From positions 1-38,172 of the forward strand of contig JADBJL010000034.1 of NCBI GenBank assembly GCA_014874455.1: a stretch of DNA of 38,172 nucleotides, read 5' to 3'. Under the pieces are notes generated by a model. The model was not told the origin of the DNA. It ran no database searches and worked only from the letters and a program-made list of their open reading frames with translations. This document shows, one piece after another, positions 18,205 to 26,455 of this stretch. This stretch comes from Thermomicrobiaceae bacterium. GTDB taxonomy: Bacteria; Chloroflexota; Chloroflexia; Thermomicrobiales; Thermomicrobiaceae. Every line of letters starts with the position of its first letter. Positions within the stretch are counted from its first letter, which is position 1. Made by a program: the position numbers and the translations under genes.

Positions 18205-19020
18205 CTAGAAGCCATGCCGCTGCAAGAAACCCCGCACAGCCCGGTTCCAGCCGACCGGGTTCTCGATCGCGGCGGCATGGTGGGTCTCCGGCAGGATGAT
18301 GAACTCGCTGTTCCTGTACTGCTGGTGCCACTCGTAGGCGAGCTCGATCGTCTTCTGCGGCTCGTTCGCGCCCACGATCACGAGCGTCGGCTGGGAGAGC
18401 CGCTGCAGCTCCGGGTAGCGCGGTCGCAGATCCCAGTTGGCCAGCACCTGCAGCGACTTCACCCGCCCCTCGGGGGTTCGGCCCAGCGCGCGGTCGAGGG
18501 TCGCCCAGTAGCGTCCCTCGGCCGTCTCGGCGAACCCTGGCCGGATCGTCGGCGGGCCCTGCTCTTCCCAGGCGAACGAGCGGGGCTGGTACACCACCGC
18601 AGGCTCGCCGCGCAGCGCGAGCTCGATCTGCTCCTCCAGCCACTCCCGCGCCAGCGGCCAGAGGTACGGCACGGTATGTCCGATGACCAGCGCCAGAGCC
18701 CGCTCCGGGTAGTCGAGCCCGAACTGCGCCGTCACTACCCCGCCGAGCGAGTTGCCACCCACGATCGCGCGCTCGATCCCCAGCCCGTCCATCAGCCGCC
18801 GGATATCGGCTGCAAGATCAGCCGCTGTCCACGGCCCGGGCGGATCGTCTGAGCGGCCAGTGCCCCGCCGGTCGAAGACGATGACCTCGTAGAACTGCGA
18901 GAAGTAGGGTACCTGGTAGACCATCCAGGCAGTGTGATGGTGCGCGTGGAGGATCAGCGGGGTTCCCTCTCCGGTCCGCTCGTAGAAGAGCCGGATACCG
19001 TCGAACTCGACGTAGGGCAC
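18205..19020 (-). CDS. Alpha/beta-hydrolase
   Basis: A 271-aa alpha/beta-hydrolase with an oxyanion-hole region 'LILHAHHHTAW', the strand 'VIVFDRRGTGRSDDP', nucleophile elbow 'GGNSLGG', and C-terminal 'LPETHHAA' supplying the catalytic histidine. At the usual acid position after strand 6/7 the sequence reads 'VGANEPQK', so Glu may replace the common Asp. Candidate roles include ester, lactone or enol-ester hydrolysis; the substrate is unknown. Start: GTG at 19020 has GAGGAG 6 nt upstream on the minus strand and begins right at the conserved 'PYVEFDGIRLFYE'. An ATG 39 nt further out (19059) would add unconserved residues and lacks an SD. It is divergent from the amidohydrolase gene and convergent with the RraA-like gene. 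Confidence 0.88.
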   Translation of the reverse strand: MPYVEFDGIRLFYERTGEGTPLILHAHHHTAWMVYQVPYFSQFYEVIVFDRRGTGRSDDPPGPWTAADLAADIRRLMDGLGIERAIVGGNSLGGVVTAQFGLDYPERALALVIGHTVPYLWPLAREWLEEQIELALRGEPAVVYQPRSFAWEEQGPPTIRPGFAETAEGRYWATLDRALGRTPEGRVKSLQVLANWDLRPRYPELQRLSQPTLVIVGANEPQKTIELAYEWHQQYRNSEFIILPETHHAAAIENPVGWNRAVRGFLQRHGF

Positions 19021-19224
19021 GGTACGCTCCTCTCTGCCGCCTGCCGCACCGCCAGACAAGCACGCGGGGCGCGTCGCTGGGGGTCTATGGTACCTCGGGA
19101 GTCATCGACCCTGGATCGTTCCAGGACAAGACGAGGCCATCGCAGGTGGAGTACCAGGAGCTGACGGTGCACAGGGGGCAGCCAGAGAGGAAGCCGCAGG
19201 CTCCCGCAAACGACCTCGACAGAA

Positions 19225-19256
19225 TTGCCTGGTCAGCGGCCGGATTCCGGTATGAT
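19225..19256 (+). promoter_or_regulatory. Weak promoter candidate with operator-like palindrome
   Basis: TATGAT (19251-19256) is preceded directly by an 11-bp palindrome CCGGATTCCGG (19240-19250). A TTGCCT (19225-19230) lies 20 nt upstream of the -10, a long spacer. It could drive the amidohydrolase gene at 19308 under control of a repressor or activator. Based on sequence resemblance only. Confidence 0.3.
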
Positions 19257-19307
19257 GCGAGCAGTTGAGCGGCTGGACGCGTCGCACGAGTCGGAAGGGA
19301 GTGGGAC

Positions 19308-20936
19308 ATGGCGGTCGATGTGCTGATCCGAGGCGGCCGGATCGTCGACGGAACCGGCAATCCCTGGTTCTACGGCGATGTGGCGATCGAAGGCGACCGG
19401 ATCGTCGCTGTGACCCCGCCGGGGCGGATTCCGGCAGAGTACGCCGGCACGATCGTCGACGCGAGCGAGCGCGTCGTCAGCCCCGGCTTCATCGACATCC
19501 AGAGCCACTCCATCATCCCCCTGATGCTCGATGGCACGTGCCTCTCCAAGATCACCCAGGGCGTCACGACCGAGATCATGGGTGAGGGCTGGACGCCAGC
19601 GCCGTTCGGCGGCCTGATCGATTCGCCGATGGCGGGCGCCTTCTTCGCGAACCGGATGCCCGAGTGGGAGGAGCGGGCGCGCGGCTGGCGGCGCTTCCGT
19701 GACTGGCTCGAGGCGATGGTCGAGCGTGGCGTCTCGCCCAACATCGGCTCCTTCCTGGCCGGTGGGACGCTCCGGCAGTACGCCAAGGGCATGGCGATGG
19801 GCCCGGCGACGCCGGCAGAGCTGGACACGATGCGCCGGGTGATGGCCGAGGCTATGGAGGACGGAGCCTTCGGGGTCAGCTACGCGCTGATCTACCCACC
19901 CGACACGTTCGCTTCGACCGAAGAGATCATCGAGGTCTGCCGGGTCGTCGCGCGCTACGGAGGTCTCTACATCACGCACATGCGCTCCGAAGCCGACCGC
20001 CTCTTCGAGGCGCTGGACGAGACCTTCCGCATCGGCCGAGAAGCTGGGCTCCCGGTCGAGATCTACCATCTCAAGGCTGCCGGAGTGAGCAACTGGGGAA
20101 AGATGCCCGAGACCATCGAGCGCATCGACAAAGCTCGCGACAGCGGCCTGGACGTCACCGCCGACATGTACCCGTACACCGCAGCCGGCACCGGGCTGGC
20201 CTCGGTGTTGCCACCGTGGGTCGCGGCCGAAGGCAAATTCTTCGATAACCTGCGCGACCCCGCCATGCGCGAGCGCATCCGCCAGGAAGTCTTGAACCCT
20301 TCGGGGGACTGGGAGGCGCTGGCCTCAGAGGCCGGCCCCGAAGGCGTCATGCCGGTCGGCATGGAGCACCCCGAGCTGAAGCAGTACGTCGGCAAACGGC
20401 TATCCGAGATCGCCGAGCTGCGCGGCCAGCACTGGCTCGACACCGTCTTCGACCTGTTGCTGACCGAGGGGCGGAACATCTTCACCATCTACTTCGTGAT
20501 GAACGAGGACAACCTGCGCCTGCAACTCAGGCAGCCGTGGATCAAGATCTCGACCGACGCTGGCGGGCTCGACCCTGCCTGGGCCGTCGAGCGCGGGCCG
20601 GTTCACCCGCGGGCCTACGGGACGTACACCCGCGTGCTCGGCAAGTACGTGCGGGAAGAGCGCGTGCTGAGGCTCGAAGACGCCGTCCGGAAGATGAGCT
20701 CAGCGGTGGCCGACCGGCTGGGCCTGCGCGACCGCGGCTTGCTCCGGCCCGGCTACTTCGCCGACGTCGTCGTCTTCGATCCGGCAACGGTGGCCGACCG
20801 GGCCACGTTCACTGACCCGCACCAGCTCTCCGTCGGGGTCGAGCACGTGTGGGTCAACGGGGTGCAGGTGATCGCAAACGGCCACCACACCGGAGCGATG
20901 CCCGGCCGGATCGTCGACGGCCCCGGGCGGCGCTAG
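19308..20936 (+). CDS. D-aminoacylase-like amidohydrolase with altered metal site
   Basis: A 542-aa amidohydrolase-superfamily protein resembling N-acyl-D-amino-acid deacylases. N-terminal 'DVLIRGGRIVDGTGNPW' and C-terminal 'GLLRPGYFADVVVFDP' form the shared beta-sandwich. The barrel carries 'ITHMRSEAD', 'EIYHLKAAG' and 'ISTDAGG' blocks that normally supply His, His and Asp. The usual HxH of strand 1 (DxHxH) reads 'DIQSHS', so Gln65 replaces the first His. Where D-aminoacylases carry 'GNCG', with a metal-bridging Cys, it reads 'GEGW' (Glu93, Gly94). It may therefore bind one metal or use a different ligand set. It could act on D-amino-acid derivatives, dihydropyrimidine-like amides or another N-acyl compound. 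The start has GGAAGGGAG upstream. The dehydrogenase follows by 84 nt. Confidence 0.85.
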   Translation: MAVDVLIRGGRIVDGTGNPWFYGDVAIEGDRIVAVTPPGRIPAEYAGTIVDASERVVSPGFIDIQSHSIIPLMLDGTCLSKITQGVTTEIMGEGWTPAPFGGLIDSPMAGAFFANRMPEWEERARGWRRFRDWLEAMVERGVSPNIGSFLAGGTLRQYAKGMAMGPATPAELDTMRRVMAEAMEDGAFGVSYALIYPPDTFASTEEIIEVCRVVARYGGLYITHMRSEADRLFEALDETFRIGREAGLPVEIYHLKAAGVSNWGKMPETIERIDKARDSGLDVTADMYPYTAAGTGLASVLPPWVAAEGKFFDNLRDPAMRERIRQEVLNPSGDWEALASEAGPEGVMPVGMEHPELKQYVGKRLSEIAELRGQHWLDTVFDLLLTEGRNIFTIYFVMNEDNLRLQLRQPWIKISTDAGGLDPAWAVERGPVHPRAYGTYTRVLGKYVREERVLRLEDAVRKMSSAVADRLGLRDRGLLRPGYFADVVVFDPATVADRATFTDPHQLSVGVEHVWVNGVQVIANGHHTGAMPGRIVDGPGRR

Positions 20937-21005
20937 CTGTCGGTTCTGCGTGCTAGGCCGGTTCCTCATCGCCACTGGCAGCCCACACGGCTAGGGAGCC
21001 GACAG
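20937..21005 (+). other. Intercistronic long-range hairpin before the dehydrogenase
   Basis: CTGTCGGTTC (20937-20946) can pair with GAGCCGACAG (20996-21005) over 10 bp with one G-U pair, around a 49-nt loop. The 3' arm runs into the SD (AGGAAGGA, 21004-21011) of the dehydrogenase gene, so it could affect its translation. Confidence 0.35.
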
Positions 21006-21020
21006 GAAGGAGCACGGGCG

Positions 21021-22274
21021 GTGCAGGCACTGCAGTTCATCCAGAGCGTACCGCGCTATGGGTTGACCAAGGCGCTCGGACGGGTCGCTCGATCGGTCTA
21101 CTGGAGCGATCTCGCCTGCCTCCAGCTCCGCGAGGTGCCCGAGCCGCGCCTGCCGACCCCCGAGTGGGTACGCGTGGCCACCCGCTACGGGGGTATCTGC
21201 GGCAGCGACCTGGGGGTGATTCAGCTCCACGCCAGCACCACGACGTCCGCGATCACCTCGTTCCCCTTCACCCTCGGGCACGAGAACATGGGCCTGATCG
21301 CCGAGGTGGGCAGCGCGGCCGACGGCTTCCAACTCGGCCAGCGCGTGGTCGTCAACCCGCTGCTCGGCTGTGTGGCCCGCGGCTTCCGCGACCTCTGCCC
21401 GAACTGCGCGCGCGGCGAGCCGAACCTCTGCCTGCGCTTCCACCAGGGCACGGTCTCGGCCGGCACCATGATCGGCTTCTGCCGGGACACCGGTGGGAGC
21501 TGGAGCCCCAGCTTCGTCGCGCACCGCTCTCAGGTGATCCCGGTGCCGGACTCGCTCTCCGATGAAGAAGCGGTGCTGGCCGAGCCTTTCGCGGTCGCCC
21601 TGCACGCCGTCCTACGCAACCGGCCGGGCGACGATCAGACGGTACTGGTCTTAGGAGCAGGGATCATCGGCTTGCTGACCGTGGCGGCGATCCGGGCCGT
21701 CGGCTCCAGGGCGCGGGTGATCGTCACCGCGCGCTACCCGTTCCAGGCCGAGGCCGCGGCTCGGCTCGGGGCCGACGTGGTGCTGCGCGCCCGGCGCGGC
21801 GCCGACCTCTACCGGCAGATGGCGCAGCTCACCGGCGCCGAGGTGCTCAAGCCGGTCATCGGCCGGCCGCTGGTTCAGGGCGGCACGGACATCGTGTTCG
21901 ACTGCGTCGGCACCGGGCGCACGATCGACGACGCGCTGCGGCTAGCGCGGGCCGGCGGCCGGGTCGTGCTGGTCGGGCTGGCCAGCACACCGAGCGGGGT
22001 GGACTGGACACCGGTCTGGCTGCACGAGGTCGAGATCCGCGGCGCCGTCGCCTACGCGGTCGAGGAGTTCCGCGGTGAGCGGGTCGATACGGTGCGGCTG
22101 GCCGTGCGCCTGATGGCGGAGAAGGCGGTCGACCTCAAGCCGCTGGTCACCCATACCTTCGCGCTGGCCGACTACCGGCGGGCGCTGGAGACCGTGACCA
22201 GCAAGGGCTCCTCGGGGGTGATCAAGGCCGTCTTCGCCTTCGAGCCGTCGGATGTCGTGAAGACATCGTCCTGA
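21021..22274 (+). CDS. Zinc-dependent medium-chain dehydrogenase
   Basis: A 417-aa medium-chain dehydrogenase/reductase. The catalytic zinc ligands are visible: Cys60 in 'GGICGSDL' and His87-Glu88 in 'GHENMG'. A structural-zinc loop has Cys117, Cys126, Cys129 and Cys137 ('LCPNCARGEPNLC'). The nucleotide-binding fold shows 'VLVLGAGIIGLLTVAAI'. About 20 residues before the core and an insertion near 280-300 make it longer than the usual 340-370. It oxidises an alcohol or polyol with NAD(P)+; substrate unknown. GTG start with AGGAAGGA about 9 nt upstream. It probably shares a transcript with the amidohydrolase, which suggests a joint catabolic route, though no intermediate can be named. Confidence 0.9.
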   Translation: MQALQFIQSVPRYGLTKALGRVARSVYWSDLACLQLREVPEPRLPTPEWVRVATRYGGICGSDLGVIQLHASTTTSAITSFPFTLGHENMGLIAEVGSAADGFQLGQRVVVNPLLGCVARGFRDLCPNCARGEPNLCLRFHQGTVSAGTMIGFCRDTGGSWSPSFVAHRSQVIPVPDSLSDEEAVLAEPFAVALHAVLRNRPGDDQTVLVLGAGIIGLLTVAAIRAVGSRARVIVTARYPFQAEAAARLGADVVLRARRGADLYRQMAQLTGAEVLKPVIGRPLVQGGTDIVFDCVGTGRTIDDALRLARAGGRVVLVGLASTPSGVDWTPVWLHEVEIRGAVAYAVEEFRGERVDTVRLAVRLMAEKAVDLKPLVTHTFALADYRRALETVTSKGSSGVIKAVFAFEPSDVVKTSS

Positions 22275-22379
22275 GAAGGTGTGCCGGGTACAACCACGAC
22301 CGGATAGCCCCTTGCCAGGCAGGCGTAACATGCCGGAGTGCGCCGGGAGTCTTGCCTGAGATAGATGGAGGGCGGCGTC

Positions 22380-22838
22380 ATGGAAAATCTCCGTGTGGGA
22401 GCACTAGCGCGCCAAGCCGGCGTCTCGCCGAGGACGGTGCGCTACTACGAATCCCTCGGCCTCCTGCCACCGGCTTCCCGATCTCCTAACGGCTACCGAT
22501 GCTTCCGATCGGAAGATCTCGACCGGCTCCGCTTCATCCAGCGAGCGAAAGCGCTCGGCCTTACCCTCGCTGAGATCAAGCATCTCCTCGTCGTTGCGGA
22601 AGAGGGCCGCTGCCTGCTCACACAGGCTGAGCTGCGGGACATCCTCGAGCGGAAGATCGCAGCCTGTAGCGAGCGTATCCAGGCTCTCACCACCTTCAGA
22701 GCCATGCTCGAGGCCGCGATCCAGCGCTTAGCCACGGCAAGCGATGCACACCCGGGAAGCCTCCAGAGCTGTGACTGCTGTGCCTCCTTCTCATCAGAAT
22801 GCCCGTGCATCCCGGAGGCACCAGCGCGCGCCGCTTGA
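22380..22838 (+). CDS. MerR-family regulator, likely divalent-metal responsive
   Basis: A 152-aa MerR-family activator. Residues 5-70 form the winged helix ('VGALARQAGVSPRTVRYYE', 'LLPPASRSPNGYRCF', 'LGLTLAEIKHLL'). A long dimerisation helix spans about 80-118. Cys78 falls where ZntR/MerR-type sensors of divalent metals keep a cysteine (copper sensors have serine). The tail holds Cys131, 133, 134, 141 and 143 ('SCDCCASFSSECPC'), a dense metal-binding knot. Start: ATG 22380 has GGAGGG 7 nt upstream; an ATG 15 nt earlier lacks an SD. A MerR-type operator overlaps its stop codon and faces the next gene, so that gene is the likely target. The metal cannot be named; Zn, Cd, Hg or Pb would all fit. 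Confidence 0.9.
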   Translation: MENLRVGALARQAGVSPRTVRYYESLGLLPPASRSPNGYRCFRSEDLDRLRFIQRAKALGLTLAEIKHLLVVAEEGRCLLTQAELRDILERKIAACSERIQALTTFRAMLEAAIQRLATASDAHPGSLQSCDCCASFSSECPCIPEAPARAA

Positions 22839-22866
22839 CCTTGACCTGCACGTCAAGCTGTACGCT
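22835..22866 (+). promoter_or_regulatory. MerR-type promoter/operator with 20-bp spacer
   Basis: TTGACC (22835-22840) and TACGCT (22861-22866) lie 20 bp apart, the overlong spacer that MerR activators correct. The spacer contains the dyad CTTGAC-CTGCAC-GTCAAG (22840-22857). This layout is diagnostic of MerR-family control. It overlaps the end of the merR-like gene and points to the PIG-L deacetylase gene. Confidence 0.65.
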
Positions 22867-23012
22867 GATGCCAGATCGCACGCTGACCACGCGGTCGGGC
22901 AGTGATACATCGTGCCGCAAAGAGCACCGTGATCTGCCCACACGCTCGTCGGAGATTCTTGGCGCTTCGTCAGGACAGAGGTCTATCCGCCGAGGGTGGA
23001 AGAGGGCCAGGC

Positions 23013-23729
23013 ATGTCGCTCGAGCAATTCCCAGACCCGGTTCTCGTGATCGTTGCTCACCCCGACGATATCGAGGCGCACTGCGCTGGCACCGTTGCCC
23101 GGCTCGTCGCCCAGGGGAAGCAGGTGGCGTATGTCCTGGCGACCAGCGGCAATCGAGGCACGGCGGATCCAGCCATGACTGCCGAGCGCCTCGCTGAGCC
23201 CCGAGAAGCAGAACAGCGAGCTGCGGCTGCGATCGTCGGCGTCACAGACATCACGTTCTTGCGCTACGACGACGGCGACCTCGCCTTCCACGTTCCCCAG
23301 CTTCGCGCCGATGTAACGTGGCTCATCCGGCAGTATCGACCGAGCACGATCATCACGCACGACCCCTATCCGGGAAATGGCTCGCGAGATGCGTGTGCGA
23401 TCTATCCTGATCACACGACGCTCGGGCTCACCGTCTTCCAGGCTGCCTACCTGTGTGCCCCGAGCCCACTGTGCGAGCCAGAGCAGGTGCGTCAGGGATT
23501 ACCGCTGCACCGCCCGGAGGTGCTGATGCTCATCATGAGCCAGGAGCCTGATGTCTTTGTGGATGTAGAGCCAGTATTCACGCTCCGAATGCAAGCCCTG
23601 CGGCAACACGTCACGCAAGGGCGGGATCGGCCTGAGCAGGAAGCGCTCTTCCAGCGCATCGCCAGCGAACTCGGGCGACGAGGCGGTTACCGGCTGGCCG
23701 AGGGGTTCCGGCGGCTCGCGCCGTCGTGA
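23013..23729 (+). CDS. PIG-L / LmbE-family deacetylase
   Basis: A 238-aa zinc-dependent N-deacetylase of the PIG-L superfamily, the group of MshB and BshB that deacetylate GlcNAc-inositol or GlcNAc-malate in low-molecular-weight thiol synthesis, plus glycan and antibiotic enzymes. Metal ligands: His16 and Asp19 in 'VAHPDDIEAHCAGT', and His134 in 'YPDHTTLG'. Other family marks: 'LATSGNRGTADP' and 'THDPYPGNGSRDACAIYPDH'. An ATG at 23013 starts two residues before the conserved region's lead-in; the frame stays open back to GTG 22902, but that part is Arg-rich and unconserved. It lies about 140 nt after a MerR-type promoter. A role in metal-binding thiol chemistry is attractive but only inferred. 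Confidence 0.88.
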   Translation: MSLEQFPDPVLVIVAHPDDIEAHCAGTVARLVAQGKQVAYVLATSGNRGTADPAMTAERLAEPREAEQRAAAAIVGVTDITFLRYDDGDLAFHVPQLRADVTWLIRQYRPSTIITHDPYPGNGSRDACAIYPDHTTLGLTVFQAAYLCAPSPLCEPEQVRQGLPLHRPEVLMLIMSQEPDVFVDVEPVFTLRMQALRQHVTQGRDRPEQEALFQRIASELGRRGGYRLAEGFRRLAPS

Positions 23730-23836
23730 TAGCCTGGAGCGCGAGGAGCCACGGTTGTCTCCCCGCTCCAGGGTTGACCTGACTGCCCCGCGGTGGTTAT
23801 CGCCACGGAGTTCGACCATGGTGCTGCAGCTCGTCG

Positions 23837-26455
23837 CTAGGCCATGCGCTTGACCCAGGCCTCTTCGGGCATGAGCGCCTCGTGACCAGCCGGCCGGATC
23901 TTGCGGTACACCTGCTCCGGCGGCAGCCGGCGCCCGTCGACGCTGAGGAGGTAGTCCACCGGGATGCCGAAGAGCCGCTCGTTCTCCTCGAGGTAAGGCC
24001 GGATCAGTGCCCAATCCTCCACCGTCAGCGGAGCGAACTCGCCGCCGTTGAGCTGGCTCTCGTCGAGCAGCCCCCGCGGGTCACGGACGTAGATCGCTCC
24101 ACCAGAGGCCAGGGAGAAGAGGTTGCCGCCCGGATAGGGCGTGTCAAGCTCGTACAGCCGCCCGTCCTCGTCGAAGGCCACCCCGTTGAGGATCGCGAAG
24201 CCGCCCCCGTCCAGCGGGTCGCCGGCCATGAACGACTCGGCCAGGTAGTCGAGGCAGGTGCCGTTGATCACCACGCGTGGCCGGCCGACCGCATTGATCA
24301 GCGGCCGCCCGGCGGCATTGCCCAGGACGAAAGCCCTACCTCCCTTGGCAGCGTAGCCGAACGTCTGGCCAACGTCGCCGTAGACGATCAAGGTGCCGTC
24401 CTTCATGATCTGGGCGAGCTGGTCCTGGGCACTGCCGTGCACCACCAGCTCGGCACCATCCAGCCCCGAGGCGAGGTAGTCGCCGGAGGAGCCATACACG
24501 TCGATCCGCAGGCCGTGGGAGTTCGGCCCCAGGCCACAGCCGAGGAAGCGCTGGCCCCGGACGTTCGCCACGAGGATCCGGCGGAAGCCGCAGCGGTAGG
24601 AGTGGACGACTGCGCGGGCCAGCGAGTGTTCTCCCTCCGACGGAAAGCCGCGGGCGTCGATCACCAGAGCCGCGCGCGGATCGGCCGGCGACGGCACCGG
24701 GCTCTCCCAGCCCATCCAGGCATACCCCGGCGTCGGCCGGCGCCGGATCTGATCGACCACGCCAGCCAGGCTCCGATCGGCCAGCGCCAGCACGCAGCTC
24801 CGCTTCATGACGCCGGTGGGGTAGCGGCGATCGATGAGCAGTGTCAGCACCGCGATCACCCGCGCCCGATCCTCGTCGCCCCCGGTAGCCAGGCGCTCCA
24901 GCGCCGCCAGGAGCGCGGCGACCTCGCCGTAGTCCCAGGCGGGCAGCCGCTCCCGCACTTGGGCGAAGAGCTCCTCGGGGGGCACATCCAGGTCGATACC
25001 GGGCGGAGCGCCCCTGTGGACGACAGCCGGCCCGCTCGCCGCGCGGGTGAGCGGGCGCTTGCGCGGATCCGGGGCGATGCGGCGCCCGAACTTGTCGGTG
25101 CAGGTGAGCGTTGCGCTGGCGCTCCCGTCGAGCTGCACCGTGAAGATGAACGCGCCGCCATCCGTGTGGCTGCCGCCGCGGGCGTTCCAATACAGGTCGG
25201 CCCGCGGCCAGACTCGAGGCTCGTCCTGCGCGATGCTCTCCAGCGCGGCATCGATCGCTTGCTTCTCCGAGGCGGCCAAGCCGATCGAGAGCTCACCCTG
25301 CTGGAGGGCGAAGACCTGCGGCCGCAGCATCGAGGTGTCGGTGATCCCGATCAGCCGGCAGGCCCGGCTGGCGGGAAGCGACTGGGCGATCAGGAAGAAC
25401 CAGGGGCCGTCAGGCGAGCCGTGGATATGCACGGCCTGGAGCATCTCGTAGATGCGCTGCTTCTCCGGCGGCAGCAGGGTGAAGTCGCGCTCGGTGGTGG
25501 GGGCCATCGCCTCGACCACGTACTCCAGCGGATACCCGTAGACCCGGTGGAGGAGGTCGAAGACCAGCACGGCCACTTCGGTGTCGGTCAGGAAGAGCGG
25601 GTAGATGTTGCGCTGGGCCAGGTAGGCGCAGATCGATGCGTAGTTCGCGAAGTCCCCGTTGTGGACGAGCGCGTCGTGCATCCCGAGGAAGGGGTGCGCG
25701 CCGCCCGGATGCCAGACCTTTCCCTTGGTCGGGTAGCGGTGGTGCCCGATCCAGACGTGGGCATGGAGATCCTCCAGCCGGTAGTAGCGCACCACGTCGT
25801 CGCCGTAGCCGACCAGCTTGAGGATCAGCAGGTTCTTCCCGTGCGAGAGGACGAAAGCACGCTTCTCCCCGCTCGCGGCATACCAGGCACGGTTGAGCCG
25901 GTAGGTGTTCTGGTAGACGATCTCATCCTCCGCCGCCTCGGCGTGCCGCTCCGAGATGCCGTGCTCGCACATGAAGGCCACGCGAACCTCGGGCCGGACG
26001 CGGGCGAAGTAGCAGACCACCTCCGGCGGGGGAACCTCCAGGCTGGGCAAGGTGCGGTAGTCCGGCAGCGTGCGCAGCCGGTGGACGTAGTCGACGAGGA
26101 AGACCGGCTCGATAAATCCAGCTTCGACCTCAGGCCGAACCGACCGGTCGAGGTAGGCGACTGCCAGCAAATAGTCGGTCTGGAGGATGGCTGGCGAGAC
26201 CCCGAAGAAGGTCGGATCCAGGCCGGCGGCCGCGATCCCGCCGCCTTTGCCGTTGCCGCGGTTGCGCATCTGAATCAGGGCCTGGAGGAGGTGCTTCCCG
26301 GCCAGCGGCTGGCTCGAGGCGATGCCGATGACGCCGCAGCCACCCTCGGCTTCAGCCTTGCGCAGTGGCACTCCCTGCCCGGCGACGAGCGGCCACCGTG
26401 AGGCGATGAGCCGCTTAGCGAGCCTGACCTGATCCGATACGGTTTCCCCGCTCAT
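23837..26455 (-). CDS. Glutamate-synthase-like class II amidotransferase fused to GXGXG domain
   Basis: An 872-aa fusion of two glutamate-synthase parts without the FMN barrel. N-terminal class II amidotransferase: Cys40 after Gly-Gly ('GGCGVIGIA'), implying removal of a 39-residue propeptide; 'MRNRGNGKGGGIAAAG'; 'GHHRYPTKG'; and 'LVHNGDFANY', which binds glutamine. This domain runs to about residue 470. A linker region leads to a GXGXG beta-helix (about 630-800: 'RIDVYGSSGDYLASGL', 'IVYGDVGQTFGYAAKGG', 'AVGRPRVVINGTCLDYLAESFM'). It should produce ammonia from glutamine and pass it to the FMN subunit from the adjacent gene, which it overlaps by 41 nt. SD GGGAGA precedes ATG 26455. The role could be glutamate synthase or N-methylglutamate synthase (MgsA+MgsB-like). 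Confidence 0.88.
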   Translation of the reverse strand: MSGETVSDQVRLAKRLIASRWPLVAGQGVPLRKAEAEGGCGVIGIASSQPLAGKHLLQALIQMRNRGNGKGGGIAAAGLDPTFFGVSPAILQTDYLLAVAYLDRSVRPEVEAGFIEPVFLVDYVHRLRTLPDYRTLPSLEVPPPEVVCYFARVRPEVRVAFMCEHGISERHAEAAEDEIVYQNTYRLNRAWYAASGEKRAFVLSHGKNLLILKLVGYGDDVVRYYRLEDLHAHVWIGHHRYPTKGKVWHPGGAHPFLGMHDALVHNGDFANYASICAYLAQRNIYPLFLTDTEVAVLVFDLLHRVYGYPLEYVVEAMAPTTERDFTLLPPEKQRIYEMLQAVHIHGSPDGPWFFLIAQSLPASRACRLIGITDTSMLRPQVFALQQGELSIGLAASEKQAIDAALESIAQDEPRVWPRADLYWNARGGSHTDGGAFIFTVQLDGSASATLTCTDKFGRRIAPDPRKRPLTRAASGPAVVHRGAPPGIDLDVPPEELFAQVRERLPAWDYGEVAALLAALERLATGGDEDRARVIAVLTLLIDRRYPTGVMKRSCVLALADRSLAGVVDQIRRRPTPGYAWMGWESPVPSPADPRAALVIDARGFPSEGEHSLARAVVHSYRCGFRRILVANVRGQRFLGCGLGPNSHGLRIDVYGSSGDYLASGLDGAELVVHGSAQDQLAQIMKDGTLIVYGDVGQTFGYAAKGGRAFVLGNAAGRPLINAVGRPRVVINGTCLDYLAESFMAGDPLDGGGFAILNGVAFDEDGRLYELDTPYPGGNLFSLASGGAIYVRDPRGLLDESQLNGGEFAPLTVEDWALIRPYLEENERLFGIPVDYLLSVDGRRLPPEQVYRKIRPAGHEALMPEEAWVKRMA

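Noticed and set aside
22902-23012. GTG 22902 as start of the PIG-L protein
   Set aside because: The extra 37 residues are Arg-rich and unlike the family, and no good SD precedes it.
23882-26401. 839-codon open frame on the plus strand opposite the amidotransferase-GXGXG gene
   Set aside because: It is an antisense shadow of a clearly conserved gene; the translation is rich in Arg, Val, Asp and Pro with no motif, as expected from GC-rich codon bias.
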